Under the pieces are notes generated by a model that saw only the letters and a list, made by a program, of their open reading frames with translations, was not told where the DNA came from and made no database searches. A stretch of DNA of 41,231 nucleotides from NCBI GenBank assembly GCA_023212695.1, contig JALCCG010000192.1:1-41231 (forward strand), given 5' to 3'. This DNA comes from Sporisorium sorghi (lineage: Eukaryota > Basidiomycota > Ustilaginomycetes > Ustilaginales > Ustilaginaceae). This document shows positions 11,796-20,109 of this stretch, in pieces (position 1 is the stretch's first letter; every line of letters starts with the position of its first letter). Position numbers and translations under genes: made by a program.

Positions 11796-14700
11796 ATGCG
11801 GCCACAGCCGACTTCATCCCGTCGGCGCACCGGCTTGCACCGCTTTGCTGCCATCACCCTCCTCGCCTCCCTCTTGACGCTGCTGCTGGGCGCCCACTCC
11901 GCATCGGCGCTGTCCAAGGCAGAAGCGGGCAAGATCGACTGGCACGTCCCTCGTATGGGCGTCCCGCATGCTTCCAACGACTCAGCGACACCTTACTTGT
12001 CGCCTCGCTTCCACCGTATCATCAAGCCCGATGCCGACGTCAAGGACAAGGCACAGACCGCCATCTTCATCGCCACCGAGTCCAACACCGTAGGCGCGCT
12101 CAATCCACGAAATGGAATCATCGTCTGGCGTCAGATCCTCCCACAGCACGACCAGCTTCTGCTTCACAAACAGTTTGGTGAGGTGGCTCTCGCTGTCTCT
12201 GGCAACGGCGGCGCCAACGTTCGCCTCTATCACGCTTTCACCGGCTTCCTCATCTGGGAGTCGGCGCAGCACAACATCCGAGATGGCTTGCTTCCGGAGC
12301 CGGGCTTCCCCGCTACTGACGCCGTCTTCCTCACCGACAAGGCCAAGGCGGACACCCCTCCGGACGTTGTCGTGCTGTCCAACGCGCGTACCGTTCGCCG
12401 TCTCGATGGTGCCTTTGGTGCGCAAGTGTGGAAGTGGGAGCCTGACCAAGACATTTCTCGCCACTCGGTCATCCGCGTCGTCGCCAACAAGGACAAGATC
12501 TACGTCGTCTCGCTGCAGCGCAACACCAACTCCGTCTACAACTCGATCTCGATCGCCACCCTCTCTGCTCACACGGGCGAGCTGCTCAACACGCAAGACA
12601 TCCCCTCCGGCCTCAACACCGCCGCCGATGTCGTCATCCTGCCCTGGAACCAGCTGCCCAATTTGCCCCCCACTGCCAACCCAGGCTCCTGGGTCGCGTG
12701 GCTCAACAAGGATGGCACCGTCCGAGCTGCTCCCCTCGATCCTCCCAGCAAACGTTTCGCCCAGCCTCAGGTCATCTACGCCAAGCGCTCCGACTCCACT
12801 TTCACCGGTCTCGTTGACGTCGGTCTTTCCAACAAGGGTCTCTTCATCGGTCGACGCTCCGATGGCCTTGCTGAGGTGCTCAAGGTCTCGGCCGATGCCA
12901 AGTTCACCAGCTTCTGGGAGTTTGAAGAGGACGCTCATGATGCCGTCTACGCAGGAACGTACGACCGTCAGGGCCGCGCCTATCTCCAGCGCATCTTTTT
13001 CTCGCGAGCTCAGCATCTGCTCAACTTCCACTTCCTCTGGGCCGACGCTAACAACGGAGGCGAGGGTCAGGTCAGTGGTTTCTCCTTCCAGTGGGATCAC
13101 GACATGCACGGAAACGTCCACGCAGCTACCTTTGAGGCGAGCCAGATTGGACAGTACCAGCTTGCCACGCGTACCGTCCTCGTCACCTCGAGCGGCTCGA
13201 TCCGTATGCTCCTCGAGGACCAGCACCAATGGATCCTTGAAGAGGGCCTCACACAGACCACCCACGCTGCCTTTATCGACCTTCCCGAGAAGAAGCTCGC
13301 CGCCATCTCAGGCGGTGCTGCCAGCCTCGACCACGAGGGCTTTGTCAAGCGTCTGGTTCGTCACACGCTTTCGCTCAAGGATCTGCCGCGGTACACAGTC
13401 GCCTTTGTCACCCGTTTCGCTACTGGCTCGTATGGCAGCTTTGAGCAGCTCGGTCTCGCTCGCTCCAGCTCCGCAGCGGCGGCTACTGCTTCCAGCTCCA
13501 ATGCCGCTGCTACCACCATGATCAAGGAGGGTAACAAACCAGCACGAAAGAAGGCAGAGCAAGAAAAGAAGCCCTCTTCTTTGGCTTCGCGTATTGCCGA
13601 TGCCAACACCACTTCGAGCCTGTTCCGAGACCCCTTCGGTTTCCGCAAGGTCGTCGTCGTCGCCACCGCCAAAGGCAAGCTGTACGCGCTCGACACGATC
13701 GCAAAGGAGACGGTTGTGTGGGAAAAGTCGCTCGTCGGCTACGGTGACGGCGAGGGCGAGCCAGAGCCCAAGGTCAACATCAAGCTGATGCAGACCGTCC
13801 GCGAGCTTTCGACTGATGGCAAGAGTCCGCTGTTGGCCATCGTTGCCGAGGTCGAGGTGCAACCTGGTCTGTTCACCACTCGCGTCTTTGAGCTCAACCC
13901 GCTGACGGGAGAGTTCCTGAACGACGCCTCGTCGGGCCAGGCTATCTTTGTCGGCCGATGCCAGGACGCCTTCTTGCTTCCTCAATTCGTCGAGGATCCC
14001 GTCGAGAGGCAGCAGTCTCTGGGACTCGTCGACCAGCACAACAACCTCTTCCTCTACCCTGACACGCTTGCCGTGGCGGAACGATTCGAGCCGCTCTCGG
14101 GTCGCTACTACTTTTCCGTACAGAAGCCAGCGACCTCTGCTACTACCTCGGCGCGCTTCGTCGGCTACACTGTGGAAAAGGGCGTGAGCAGCATCCACAA
14201 GTCCAAGCAGGTGTGGTCGTGGGCCGTGCCTGCCGGTGAGCAGGTGGTCGAGGTGCTGCAGGCTCCGAGCAAGGATGCGATTGCTTCGTACGGCCGCGTG
14301 CTGGGAGACCGATCGACGCTGTACAAGTACCTCAACCCGCACGCATCGCTCATTGTGACCAAGAGCCCAGCCGTCAACCAGGCGCATCTGTATTTGCTGG
14401 ATACGGTCACGGGCAGTGTGCTATACGAGCTGCAGCTGGACGAGGTGGATCTGGCCCAACCTGTGCGCGCGCATCTGGTCGAGAACTGGATCACGGCTAC
14501 CTACTCGGTGCGCAATGCTGATGAGGGTCTTTCGACGCGCATCGTCACGGTGGAGCTGTACGACCAGCCCGAGCTCTCGGCGGACGAGCAGGCTGTCAAC
14601 AAGAAAGCCGCGCGACGCCGACTTTCCTCATCGTGGAGCGGCCTCACGGGCAACTTTAGCAGCTTTACCGGCGACAGCAGCAGCAGCAGCAAGACGGACG

Positions 14701-15218
14701 ACTTGGGTACGAATTCGGTGCTTCCCCTAGCGTTCATGCACACCTTCCTCTACTCGGGCGGCACCGTCCAAGCGCTCGCCACCACCACAACCAAGTTCGG
14801 CATCTCGCTCAAGAACCTCGTCCTGGCCACGGATCGCGACTCGCTCGTCTCGATCCCGCGCAAGCTGCTCGACCCGCGCCGCCCCACGTCCAAACCCACC
14901 AAGTCCGAAGCCGAAGAGTACCTCATCCCCTACGCCCCGCTCATCGCCGAAGACCCCAAGTGGATCCTCAACCACGTCTATCCCGCCGCTGCCATCGAGC
15001 ACATCGCCACGGGCCCCGCGTTGCTCGAAAGCACATCGACGGTGTACGCGTACGGCCTGGACAGCTACGTGACGCGCACGAGCCCGAGTGGCCAGTTCGA
15101 CGTGCTGCAGGAGAGCTTCAACAAGCCGCAGCTGCTGCTGACGCTGGCGATCCTGTCCGTGGGCATTGCGGTGACCCGGCCCATGGTGCGGAATAAGGCG
15201 CTGTCGTTGCGTTGGTGA
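11796..15218 (+). CDS. EMC1: ER membrane protein complex subunit 1
   Basis: This is the large lumenal scaffold subunit of the ER membrane complex, which inserts tail-anchored and multipass proteins. It is a single exon of 1140 aa, longer than yeast (760) and slightly longer than human (993). A basic start and hydrophobic run (about residues 15-38) form the signal peptide. The mature protein begins with the family-typical KIDWHVP. Propeller repeats follow, such as AIFIATESNTVGALNPRNG and GIIVWR. The C-terminal EMC1 (DUF1620) domain has DPKWILNH, LESTSTVYAYGLD, TRTSPSGQFDVL and ESFNKPQLLL, then one membrane helix (about 1112-1130) and a short cytosolic tail ending in RW. Low-complexity Ala/Ser/Lys and Ser insertions (around 555-600 and 965) explain part of the extra length. 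The start is the first in-frame ATG. It is convergent with CBF1. Confidence 0.96.
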   Translation: MRPQPTSSRRRTGLHRFAAITLLASLLTLLLGAHSASALSKAEAGKIDWHVPRMGVPHASNDSATPYLSPRFHRIIKPDADVKDKAQTAIFIATESNTVGALNPRNGIIVWRQILPQHDQLLLHKQFGEVALAVSGNGGANVRLYHAFTGFLIWESAQHNIRDGLLPEPGFPATDAVFLTDKAKADTPPDVVVLSNARTVRRLDGAFGAQVWKWEPDQDISRHSVIRVVANKDKIYVVSLQRNTNSVYNSISIATLSAHTGELLNTQDIPSGLNTAADVVILPWNQLPNLPPTANPGSWVAWLNKDGTVRAAPLDPPSKRFAQPQVIYAKRSDSTFTGLVDVGLSNKGLFIGRRSDGLAEVLKVSADAKFTSFWEFEEDAHDAVYAGTYDRQGRAYLQRIFFSRAQHLLNFHFLWADANNGGEGQVSGFSFQWDHDMHGNVHAATFEASQIGQYQLATRTVLVTSSGSIRMLLEDQHQWILEEGLTQTTHAAFIDLPEKKLAAISGGAASLDHEGFVKRLVRHTLSLKDLPRYTVAFVTRFATGSYGSFEQLGLARSSSAAAATASSSNAAATTMIKEGNKPARKKAEQEKKPSSLASRIADANTTSSLFRDPFGFRKVVVVATAKGKLYALDTIAKETVVWEKSLVGYGDGEGEPEPKVNIKLMQTVRELSTDGKSPLLAIVAEVEVQPGLFTTRVFELNPLTGEFLNDASSGQAIFVGRCQDAFLLPQFVEDPVERQQSLGLVDQHNNLFLYPDTLAVAERFEPLSGRYYFSVQKPATSATTSARFVGYTVEKGVSSIHKSKQVWSWAVPAGEQVVEVLQAPSKDAIASYGRVLGDRSTLYKYLNPHASLIVTKSPAVNQAHLYLLDTVTGSVLYELQLDEVDLAQPVRAHLVENWITATYSVRNADEGLSTRIVTVELYDQPELSADEQAVNKKAARRRLSSSWSGLTGNFSSFTGDSSSSSKTDDLGTNSVLPLAFMHTFLYSGGTVQALATTTTKFGISLKNLVLATDRDSLVSIPRKLLDPRRPTSKPTKSEAEEYLIPYAPLIAEDPKWILNHVYPAAAIEHIATGPALLESTSTVYAYGLDSYVTRTSPSGQFDVLQESFNKPQLLLTLAILSVGIAVTRPMVRNKALSLRW

Positions 15219-15356
15219 GCTGAAGGAGAAAATTCAAATTACTAGAGACCTGGCTACAAATACAAAGTGATAGGAAGATGCAACGATGTCGAAGGTCGAG
15301 GCTGAACCCTTTGCAAGCAAAGACTGAGGATGTCCTCCTGAGAGCCAACCGCTCGA

Positions 15357-16415
15357 CTACGCCTTGCCCTGCCCCGCATCCTCCGCCGCATACCGCTCGT
15401 CCAACTCGTGCCTCAGCCGCTCGATCTGCTGCTGCGCCTCGTCCAGCTGCGCAGTCAAGTCGCCCATCGCCTGGTCCATGAGCAGCTTCTCCAGCGTCCA
15501 CTTCTCAATGTTGCTCGCCTCGTTATGCTTGAGGTCCTGAATATACCGCACGGCGGCGTGGATGATTGCGCCCTTGTTCGTATTCTTCGCGTCGCAGCCG
15601 GGGACGATATGCGACAACTGTACGATGCCGTCGTTGATGGCGCTTCTGCGGCGACGTTCGACTTCCTTGTGGTTGTCCTTGCGCTGTCGGTCGAGTTCGG
15701 GGCCGCGCGGGCGTTTGATACCGCGAGCCCCTGGCGAGGCGGATTCGCCGTTGGGGGAGTCGTAGTCCATCGACTCGTCGGCGTCTTGCTGCGTAGGTTG
15801 GGATTGGGACGCCGCGAGCGAGCCCAAACTCGCGATGGCGGCGGCTGTAGCGGTGTCTGTCGCCGACTTGACCGCGGCGATCGCAGCGGAAGTGTGCGCG
15901 TCGAGCTTGTCGTCTTCGTCCTCCGCGTACTGTGTGCCGGGCGGCGGCCGCGCATCGCCCAGATCCTTGCTCGTCGCAGTGGTGCCCAGGCTCGTCCTAT
16001 CGTTGCCGGGCGTGCGCTTGAACCCAGACGCAATGCTCGTCAGCGCACTCGCCGCCTGACCTAGCCCATACGTCCTCGCCCCCGCCGACTGCCCGAAACT
16101 CTCGCCCTCACCAGACGCGCTCCCATCCGGATTACGCGCCTCCGAAGCACGCGCAGCCGCTACGATCGACGCAAGCTGCTCCTGATTCAACCCGGCGAGG
16201 ATGTTCGACACGTCCCGCTCGATGTGATCGCGCTCGGCCGGGTTGGTGGCGCTGTCGAGCACCGCGGCGGCCGCTTCTGCTGCTGCGGCCGACGCGGTCG
16301 CCGTGCCAGCGTCGGTGCTGGTGGCGGCTTCCTGTGGTGGAGTGTCGTCGCTGGTTGCGACCTGGTCGCCGGCGAGGTGCTCGGCAGGAGCCGCTGTTTC
16401 TGTTGCTGGCGACAT
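15357..16415 (-). CDS. CBF1: Cbf1-type bHLH transcription factor
   Basis: This is a class-B bHLH factor expected to bind CACGTG E-boxes; in yeast Cbf1 acts at centromeres and at sulphur/methionine and respiratory genes. It is 352 aa with a long Ala/Thr-rich N-terminal half lacking clear domains. The bHLH spans about 245-297. The basic region DNHKEVERRRR has the H249, E253 and R257 triad that reads CACGTG. The segment after helix 2, NIEKWTLEKLL, is nearly identical to yeast Cbf1, and a leucine-rich coiled coil follows (about 305-342). The ATG at 16415 is the first in frame. The open frame continues 69 bases further upstream without an ATG, so an undetected 5' exon is possible. The gene is convergent with EMC1 (138 bp apart) and divergent from eIF5A. 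Confidence 0.9.
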   Translation of the reverse strand: MSPATETAAPAEHLAGDQVATSDDTPPQEAATSTDAGTATASAAAAEAAAAVLDSATNPAERDHIERDVSNILAGLNQEQLASIVAAARASEARNPDGSASGEGESFGQSAGARTYGLGQAASALTSIASGFKRTPGNDRTSLGTTATSKDLGDARPPPGTQYAEDEDDKLDAHTSAAIAAVKSATDTATAAAIASLGSLAASQSQPTQQDADESMDYDSPNGESASPGARGIKRPRGPELDRQRKDNHKEVERRRRSAINDGIVQLSHIVPGCDAKNTNKGAIIHAAVRYIQDLKHNEASNIEKWTLEKLLMDQAMGDLTAQLDEAQQQIERLRHELDERYAAEDAGQGKA

Positions 16416-17760
16416 GGTGGGGTATACTCGCTTCAGATGGGACTGCTGATGATGATATCGAGCAGTGACGAAGCGTGTCGTCAAAAGTTCTGCTTGCGAT
16501 GCTCAATGTCGCACGTCCAGACAGTATATCACTCCGAAAGCGTCAACGATGACCACCAACGTTTCGACGCGTCACAACCCGCCGTCCCTCAGCGCTGATG
16601 GCGACGACGACAACCAGCAACGAGCCAGACGGACCCGGATGGTCACCTAATGACGATACCAAGTGTTGGACTCGAAAAGAAAGTGGAGCCTGCGTCGTGG
16701 AATGCAGGGTTGTCGAATTCGCGTTGCGTCGCGTAGAGCCGTTGACCTGGCTTGGCTGGGGTGAATATTCGAGAGCAAGTCACGGGATGATGGTTGGATG
16801 GCGAGCAGGTCACGTTTTTCCTCGAGTGCTTTTTGTTGGTCACGAGCGAGCAGCCGCTCTCTTTTTTTTTTTTTTTTTTTTTTTTAAGGCTGAAGTGAGA
16901 GAAAGGAAAATTCGACATTCGACTAGACTGGCGTTGGTATCGTGCGATAAAGAGCGTCACGCTGCTTGCTTCTCGCCGTTTCTTCAGGCACTTTTGCCCT
17001 TGGCACAATGACACTGTCAAGCTCTCTCGACTCAAAGCCTGATCGTACAGACTCTCTCAGGACGACATGTTGCAAGTCCAGCCACAAATGATATGAGCTT
17101 TCCGGTCCGGAAGCTACAGCTAGGCAGCGTGTGTGTGTGTATGACAGAGAGAGCGATTTTGGCCAGGGCGTGTGCGAGAGAGTGCCAAGGTGGCAGTGCG
17201 AGTGAAAACGGCGAGAGCGATTTTGCCTCTTTCGTCTGCTTGCGGAGAGCGCACAGAGTGTCTGTGAGTTGTGGTGGCTAGAATTGGCTTCAAGCTTGAC
17301 TCTCTCTGTTCGAATACAAACACCTTCAACCCTTGAATACAAACGAGCGAGAGAGTTGAATTGAAAATTGAAATTGCAGAAAACTTTTTTTTTTTTTCGT
17401 TCTCGAGTCGAGGTCGCAGAGCGCGGTGTCGGTTTCAAGGCGTAAATTGAGGGACAGAGCGAGAGAGGCAAGAGGTCGTTCGACGCTGGCTTGTTGAGTT
17501 TTTCACTTCTGTGCTCGAACTCGAGCGTCAGGGCTCAAGTGCCTGACAATTTGCGCTTCGTCAACTGGCAAGAAAAGAAACATAAAAAAAAAAAGAGCAG
17601 ATCTTCTTCTCGACGCTGAGCTACTCAGCCTGTCTGTCTGTCTGTCTGCCTCTCTTCGTAAGGACGTTGGCAAGCAAGCAAAACCTTTGAGCACGATCAC
17701 TTCTCTTTCCTGTTCTTCTCTCCTACTACCACCTACCCACCTGTAGATCAATCAGTCAAA
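16416..17760. promoter_or_regulatory. Divergent promoter region CBF1/eIF5A
   Basis: This is 1345 bp between diverging starts and is rich in simple sequence: T24 at 16862-16885, (GT)6 at 17129-17140, T13 at 17385-17397, A11 at 17584-17594 and TCTG repeats at 17631-17649. The last 65 bases before the eIF5A ATG are strongly pyrimidine-rich and contain a CTGTAG that could be a 5' UTR splice acceptor. I see no CACGTG site, so CBF1 autoregulation through a perfect E-box is not supported here. Confidence 0.65.
16862..16885. repeat. Poly(T) tract, 24 nt
   Basis: There are 24 uninterrupted T residues 447 bp upstream of the CBF1 start codon, within the shared CBF1/eIF5A promoter region. Poly(dA:dT) tracts of this length disfavour nucleosomes in fungi, so a promoter-opening role is plausible. 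Confidence 0.95.
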
Positions 17761-18983
17761 ATGGTACGTTGATCGCAAACACAGCGCCACAGAGCATCGC
17801 CCATACTGCACAGTTGTCCCGCTCGCCGCCCGTCGACATCGACCAGCCAACGGACTCTCCATGTCCATGTCCAAAGGCTGCACGAAGGGTCCGCCCGAGC
17901 CTATCACCGGTGCTCTTTGCCTCACCGGCTGCAATGGCGAGGGGATGTTCGTCATGTACTTGCCGCTTGACAACCTCTCAAAGGCTCCTTCAGCAGCTCA
18001 TGTCGACCTTCTAGCTGGCAACAACAAGCGTCGTGCAGATGCCGGGCGATGCTTCTTGGTGTACCGATATCCTCGCACCTTTCCCGACCTTTGAAGCTGA
18101 CCCATCTCTGTTCCGTCCTTCCTTCAACAACAGTCCGCCTCCGACGACGAGCAGCACAACGCTACCTTCGAGACCGCCGATGCCGGTTCCTCGCTCACCT
18201 TCCCTATGCAGTGCTCTGCTCTGCGTAAGAACGGTCACGTCGTCATCAAGGGCCGCCCCTGCAAGGTAAGTTTTTCCTTTCCTTCAACTTCCCCACATTG
18301 AGATGCGTGCCTCGCACTCTCAATCAGCTGCCTTGGTTGGCTAGGCAGTGGAAATGCGACGCAAGGAATCGCTCGTGGCAGCATCGGAGGATGTGCGAAA
18401 AGGTTCCGCGGCTGTACTCAGGCAGACTTCTTGCTAGTGGACCCGTCGCTGGATGGCCAGCCGGCCAAGATGTGCTGCGAGCACCCACCTCATTCGCAAT
18501 GTCCTTTCGACGCTGCTGTCACGACGCACGACTTGCTCCGTTACGCCTCGCACCCCACGCGAAATCTTGTTGATCCTTACGAACAGCAAGACTGACTTTA
18601 CTCATCTTGCCCATTCACTCCCCTTCCAGATCGTCGACATGTCCACCTCCAAGACCGGCAAGCACGGTCACGCCAAGGTCCACCTTGTCGCCGTCGACAT
18701 CTTCACCACCAAGAAGTACGAAGACATCTCGCCCTCGACCCACAACATGGACGTGCCCAACGTCAAGCGTGACGAGTTCCAGCTGGTCAACATTGACGAC
18801 GGTTTCCTCAACCTCATGACCAACGACGGCGACACCAAGGACGACGTCCGTGTGCCCGATGGCGAGCTCGGCGAGCAGATCCAGGCTGCTTTCGACGACG
18901 GCAAGGACCTCATGGTCACCGTCGTCTCGGCCATGGGCGAGGAGCACTGCCTCTCGTTCAAGGACGCTCCCCAGGGCAAGTAA
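17761..18983 (+). CDS. eIF5A: Translation initiation/elongation factor eIF5A
   Basis: eIF5A rescues ribosomes stalled on proline-rich and similar stretches and carries the unique hypusine residue. The coding sequence is join(17761..17763, 18134..18265, 18630..18983), giving 162 aa against 157 in yeast. Exon 1 contributes only the ATG. Exon 2 begins SASDDEQHN and contains FETADAGSS and [11 protein letters not shown]. Exon 3 holds [12 protein letters not shown], in which K56 is the hypusine site, then [18 protein letters not shown] and [15 protein letters not shown] of the OB-fold. Both junctions keep frame and match the yeast protein exactly. The TAA stop sits inside an AAGTAAGT donor-like sequence, so an alternative C-terminus is conceivable. 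The leader just before the ATG is pyrimidine-rich. The gene is divergent from CBF1. Confidence 0.96.
17764..18133 (+). other. eIF5A intron 1 (370 nt), splits ATG from the rest
   Basis: The donor is GTACGT directly after the ATG. The branch-like GCTGAC lies at 18096-18101 and the acceptor AACAACAG ends at 18133. The next exon continues with TCC GCC TCC, giving the N-terminus MSAS. I found no snoRNA boxes that I would trust inside it. Confidence 0.9.
18266..18629 (+). other. eIF5A intron 2 (364 nt)
   Basis: The donor is GTAAGT after the codon for K45. The branch-like ACTGAC lies at 18591-18596 and the acceptor TTCCAG ends at 18629. The junction joins RPCK to IVDMSTSK, exactly as in other eIF5A proteins. 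Confidence 0.95.
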
Positions 18984-19169
18984 GTGTCCCCGGACTCAAA
19001 AAAGGCGATTGCAGCAGCAATGTATCTCTTTTGAGCGTGTGGTTGGTTGCCGATCGCCGGCCCAGCCTGCATTGTCTTTGTTTCTTTCTACTGGATCCTT
19101 TTATCCTGTTGCAATTGCTATTACCCTTTCTTTTGGCCTGGATTGCGGTGTGTGTGGGAGGTTGAGGGA

Positions 19170-19210
19170 GCGAGTGCGAGTGCGAGTGCGAGTGCGAGCG
19201 TGAGTGTGAG
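19170..19210. repeat. GAGTGC hexanucleotide repeat
   Basis: About four perfect copies of a six-base unit (GCGAGT in phase) are followed by degenerate copies, in the 3' spacer of eIF5A. It is preceded and followed by GT-rich and GA-rich sequence. Confidence 0.9.
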
Positions 19211-19304
19211 TTGCGGTTGGGGTGAGTGAGCAGTTGGCGAGTGGTGTCGTGCGACATCATCGTCAGTAGCAGAAGACGGCGAGACGGGGACGAGGAACCG
19301 GACG

Positions 19305-19470
19305 AAGGCACGAGATGGAGATTAGGTCGAGGTCGAGGACAAGGACTGGGTTGAGGGGGAGCGCAAGGAAGGGGTTGAGGACGAGGTCGAGTGAGGACCA
19401 GATTGAGGACAAGGTCCAGGGATGGGATGAGGATGAGGATGAGGATGAGGTCGACCACGGGTTTGAGGAG
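19305..19470. repeat. Purine-rich minisatellite
   Basis: The plus strand is almost all G and A over about 165 bp, built from degenerate units such as GAGGTCGAGGAC, GGTTGAGG and GGATGA. The strand asymmetry would allow triplex or G-rich secondary structure. It lies between two convergent genes. Confidence 0.75.
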
Positions 19471-19862
19471 GCGACGCGAAGCAAGACCGGAGCAACAGAG
19501 GAGTGAGGCAACGCCGCTGTTCAGCCCTCGCCTCCTCGACTCGGTCTGCGTACAGGCTTCAAGCGCAGCATCAACCACCTCACTGCCGCTCCCCTGGCCA
19601 CACTCTTCGCTCATTCGCTCCACACACTCAACGCAGACCCAAAACTTCTGTGACCGAACGAATCGAATTGAACCAAGAAACCCTAAGGAGGCAGAAACGC
19701 TAATAAGATATGCGGGTGCTAAGATGATATGAGTACAACCCCTTTGGCGATGAGAGACGCCCTAGTGCACGATGCAGCGCGGGGTAAGATGATGTTGAAG
19801 GGGTCTATAATAAGATATGTCGTTGCGCGGATATCGCTAGCGGCGGACGTAGTGATACAGCA

Positions 19863-19880
19863 GGGGCTTCGCGTAGCCCC
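19863..19880. terminator. GC-rich hairpin beside the Zn2Cys6 gene stop
   Basis: A perfect 6-bp inverted repeat, GGGGCT and AGCCCC with a six-base loop, lies 17 bp beyond the stop codon of the minus-strand Zn2Cys6 gene. It would fold in the 3' UTR. A role in 3' end formation is only a suggestion. Confidence 0.4.
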
Positions 19881-19896
19881 GGGGGGAGCCTTCAGC

Positions 19897-20074
19897 TTAG
19901 CGGTGTGCAGCAACGCCCTCGCGGTCGCAGACGGACACGTGGCCCAAGTTGTGCTCGGGCCAGACGCTCGAGCCGTCGTTGCTCGCGCCGTTCGCCATCG
20001 CCGCTCCACCCGCAGCCGCAGCGGACGCGAGCTGGTTGGACCACAACACGGCATCGTGCTGCTGCTGCTGCTGC

Positions 20075-20109
<35 letters not shown>

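Larger units (their letters stand above)
18984..19896. other. Convergent 3' spacer eIF5A/Zn2Cys6 factor
   Basis: This 913-bp stretch between facing stop codons is unusually structured. It contains a GAGTGC microsatellite (19170-19210) and a purine-rich GAGGA/GGTCGAGG minisatellite on the plus strand (about 19305-19470). A segment with 12-bp direct repeats and short inverted repeats follows (about 19701-19880). No convincing coding sequence is present. Confidence 0.65.

Noticed and set aside
16443..16484. Extended N-terminus for CBF1 from the open frame upstream of 16415
   Set aside because: There is no ATG in the extension and no clear splice acceptor joining a coding exon, so the first ATG was kept. 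RNA data could reopen this.
17839..18094. Open frames inside eIF5A intron 1
   Set aside because: The stretch is bounded by a good donor, branch site and acceptor, and joining the flanking exons gives a complete eIF5A. The frame shows no homology.
19738..19804. Possible tRNA or C/D snoRNA
   Set aside because: A 7-bp terminal stem and an inner hairpin exist, but there is no T-loop GTTCRANNC, no A/B box pair, and no convincing C and D boxes.
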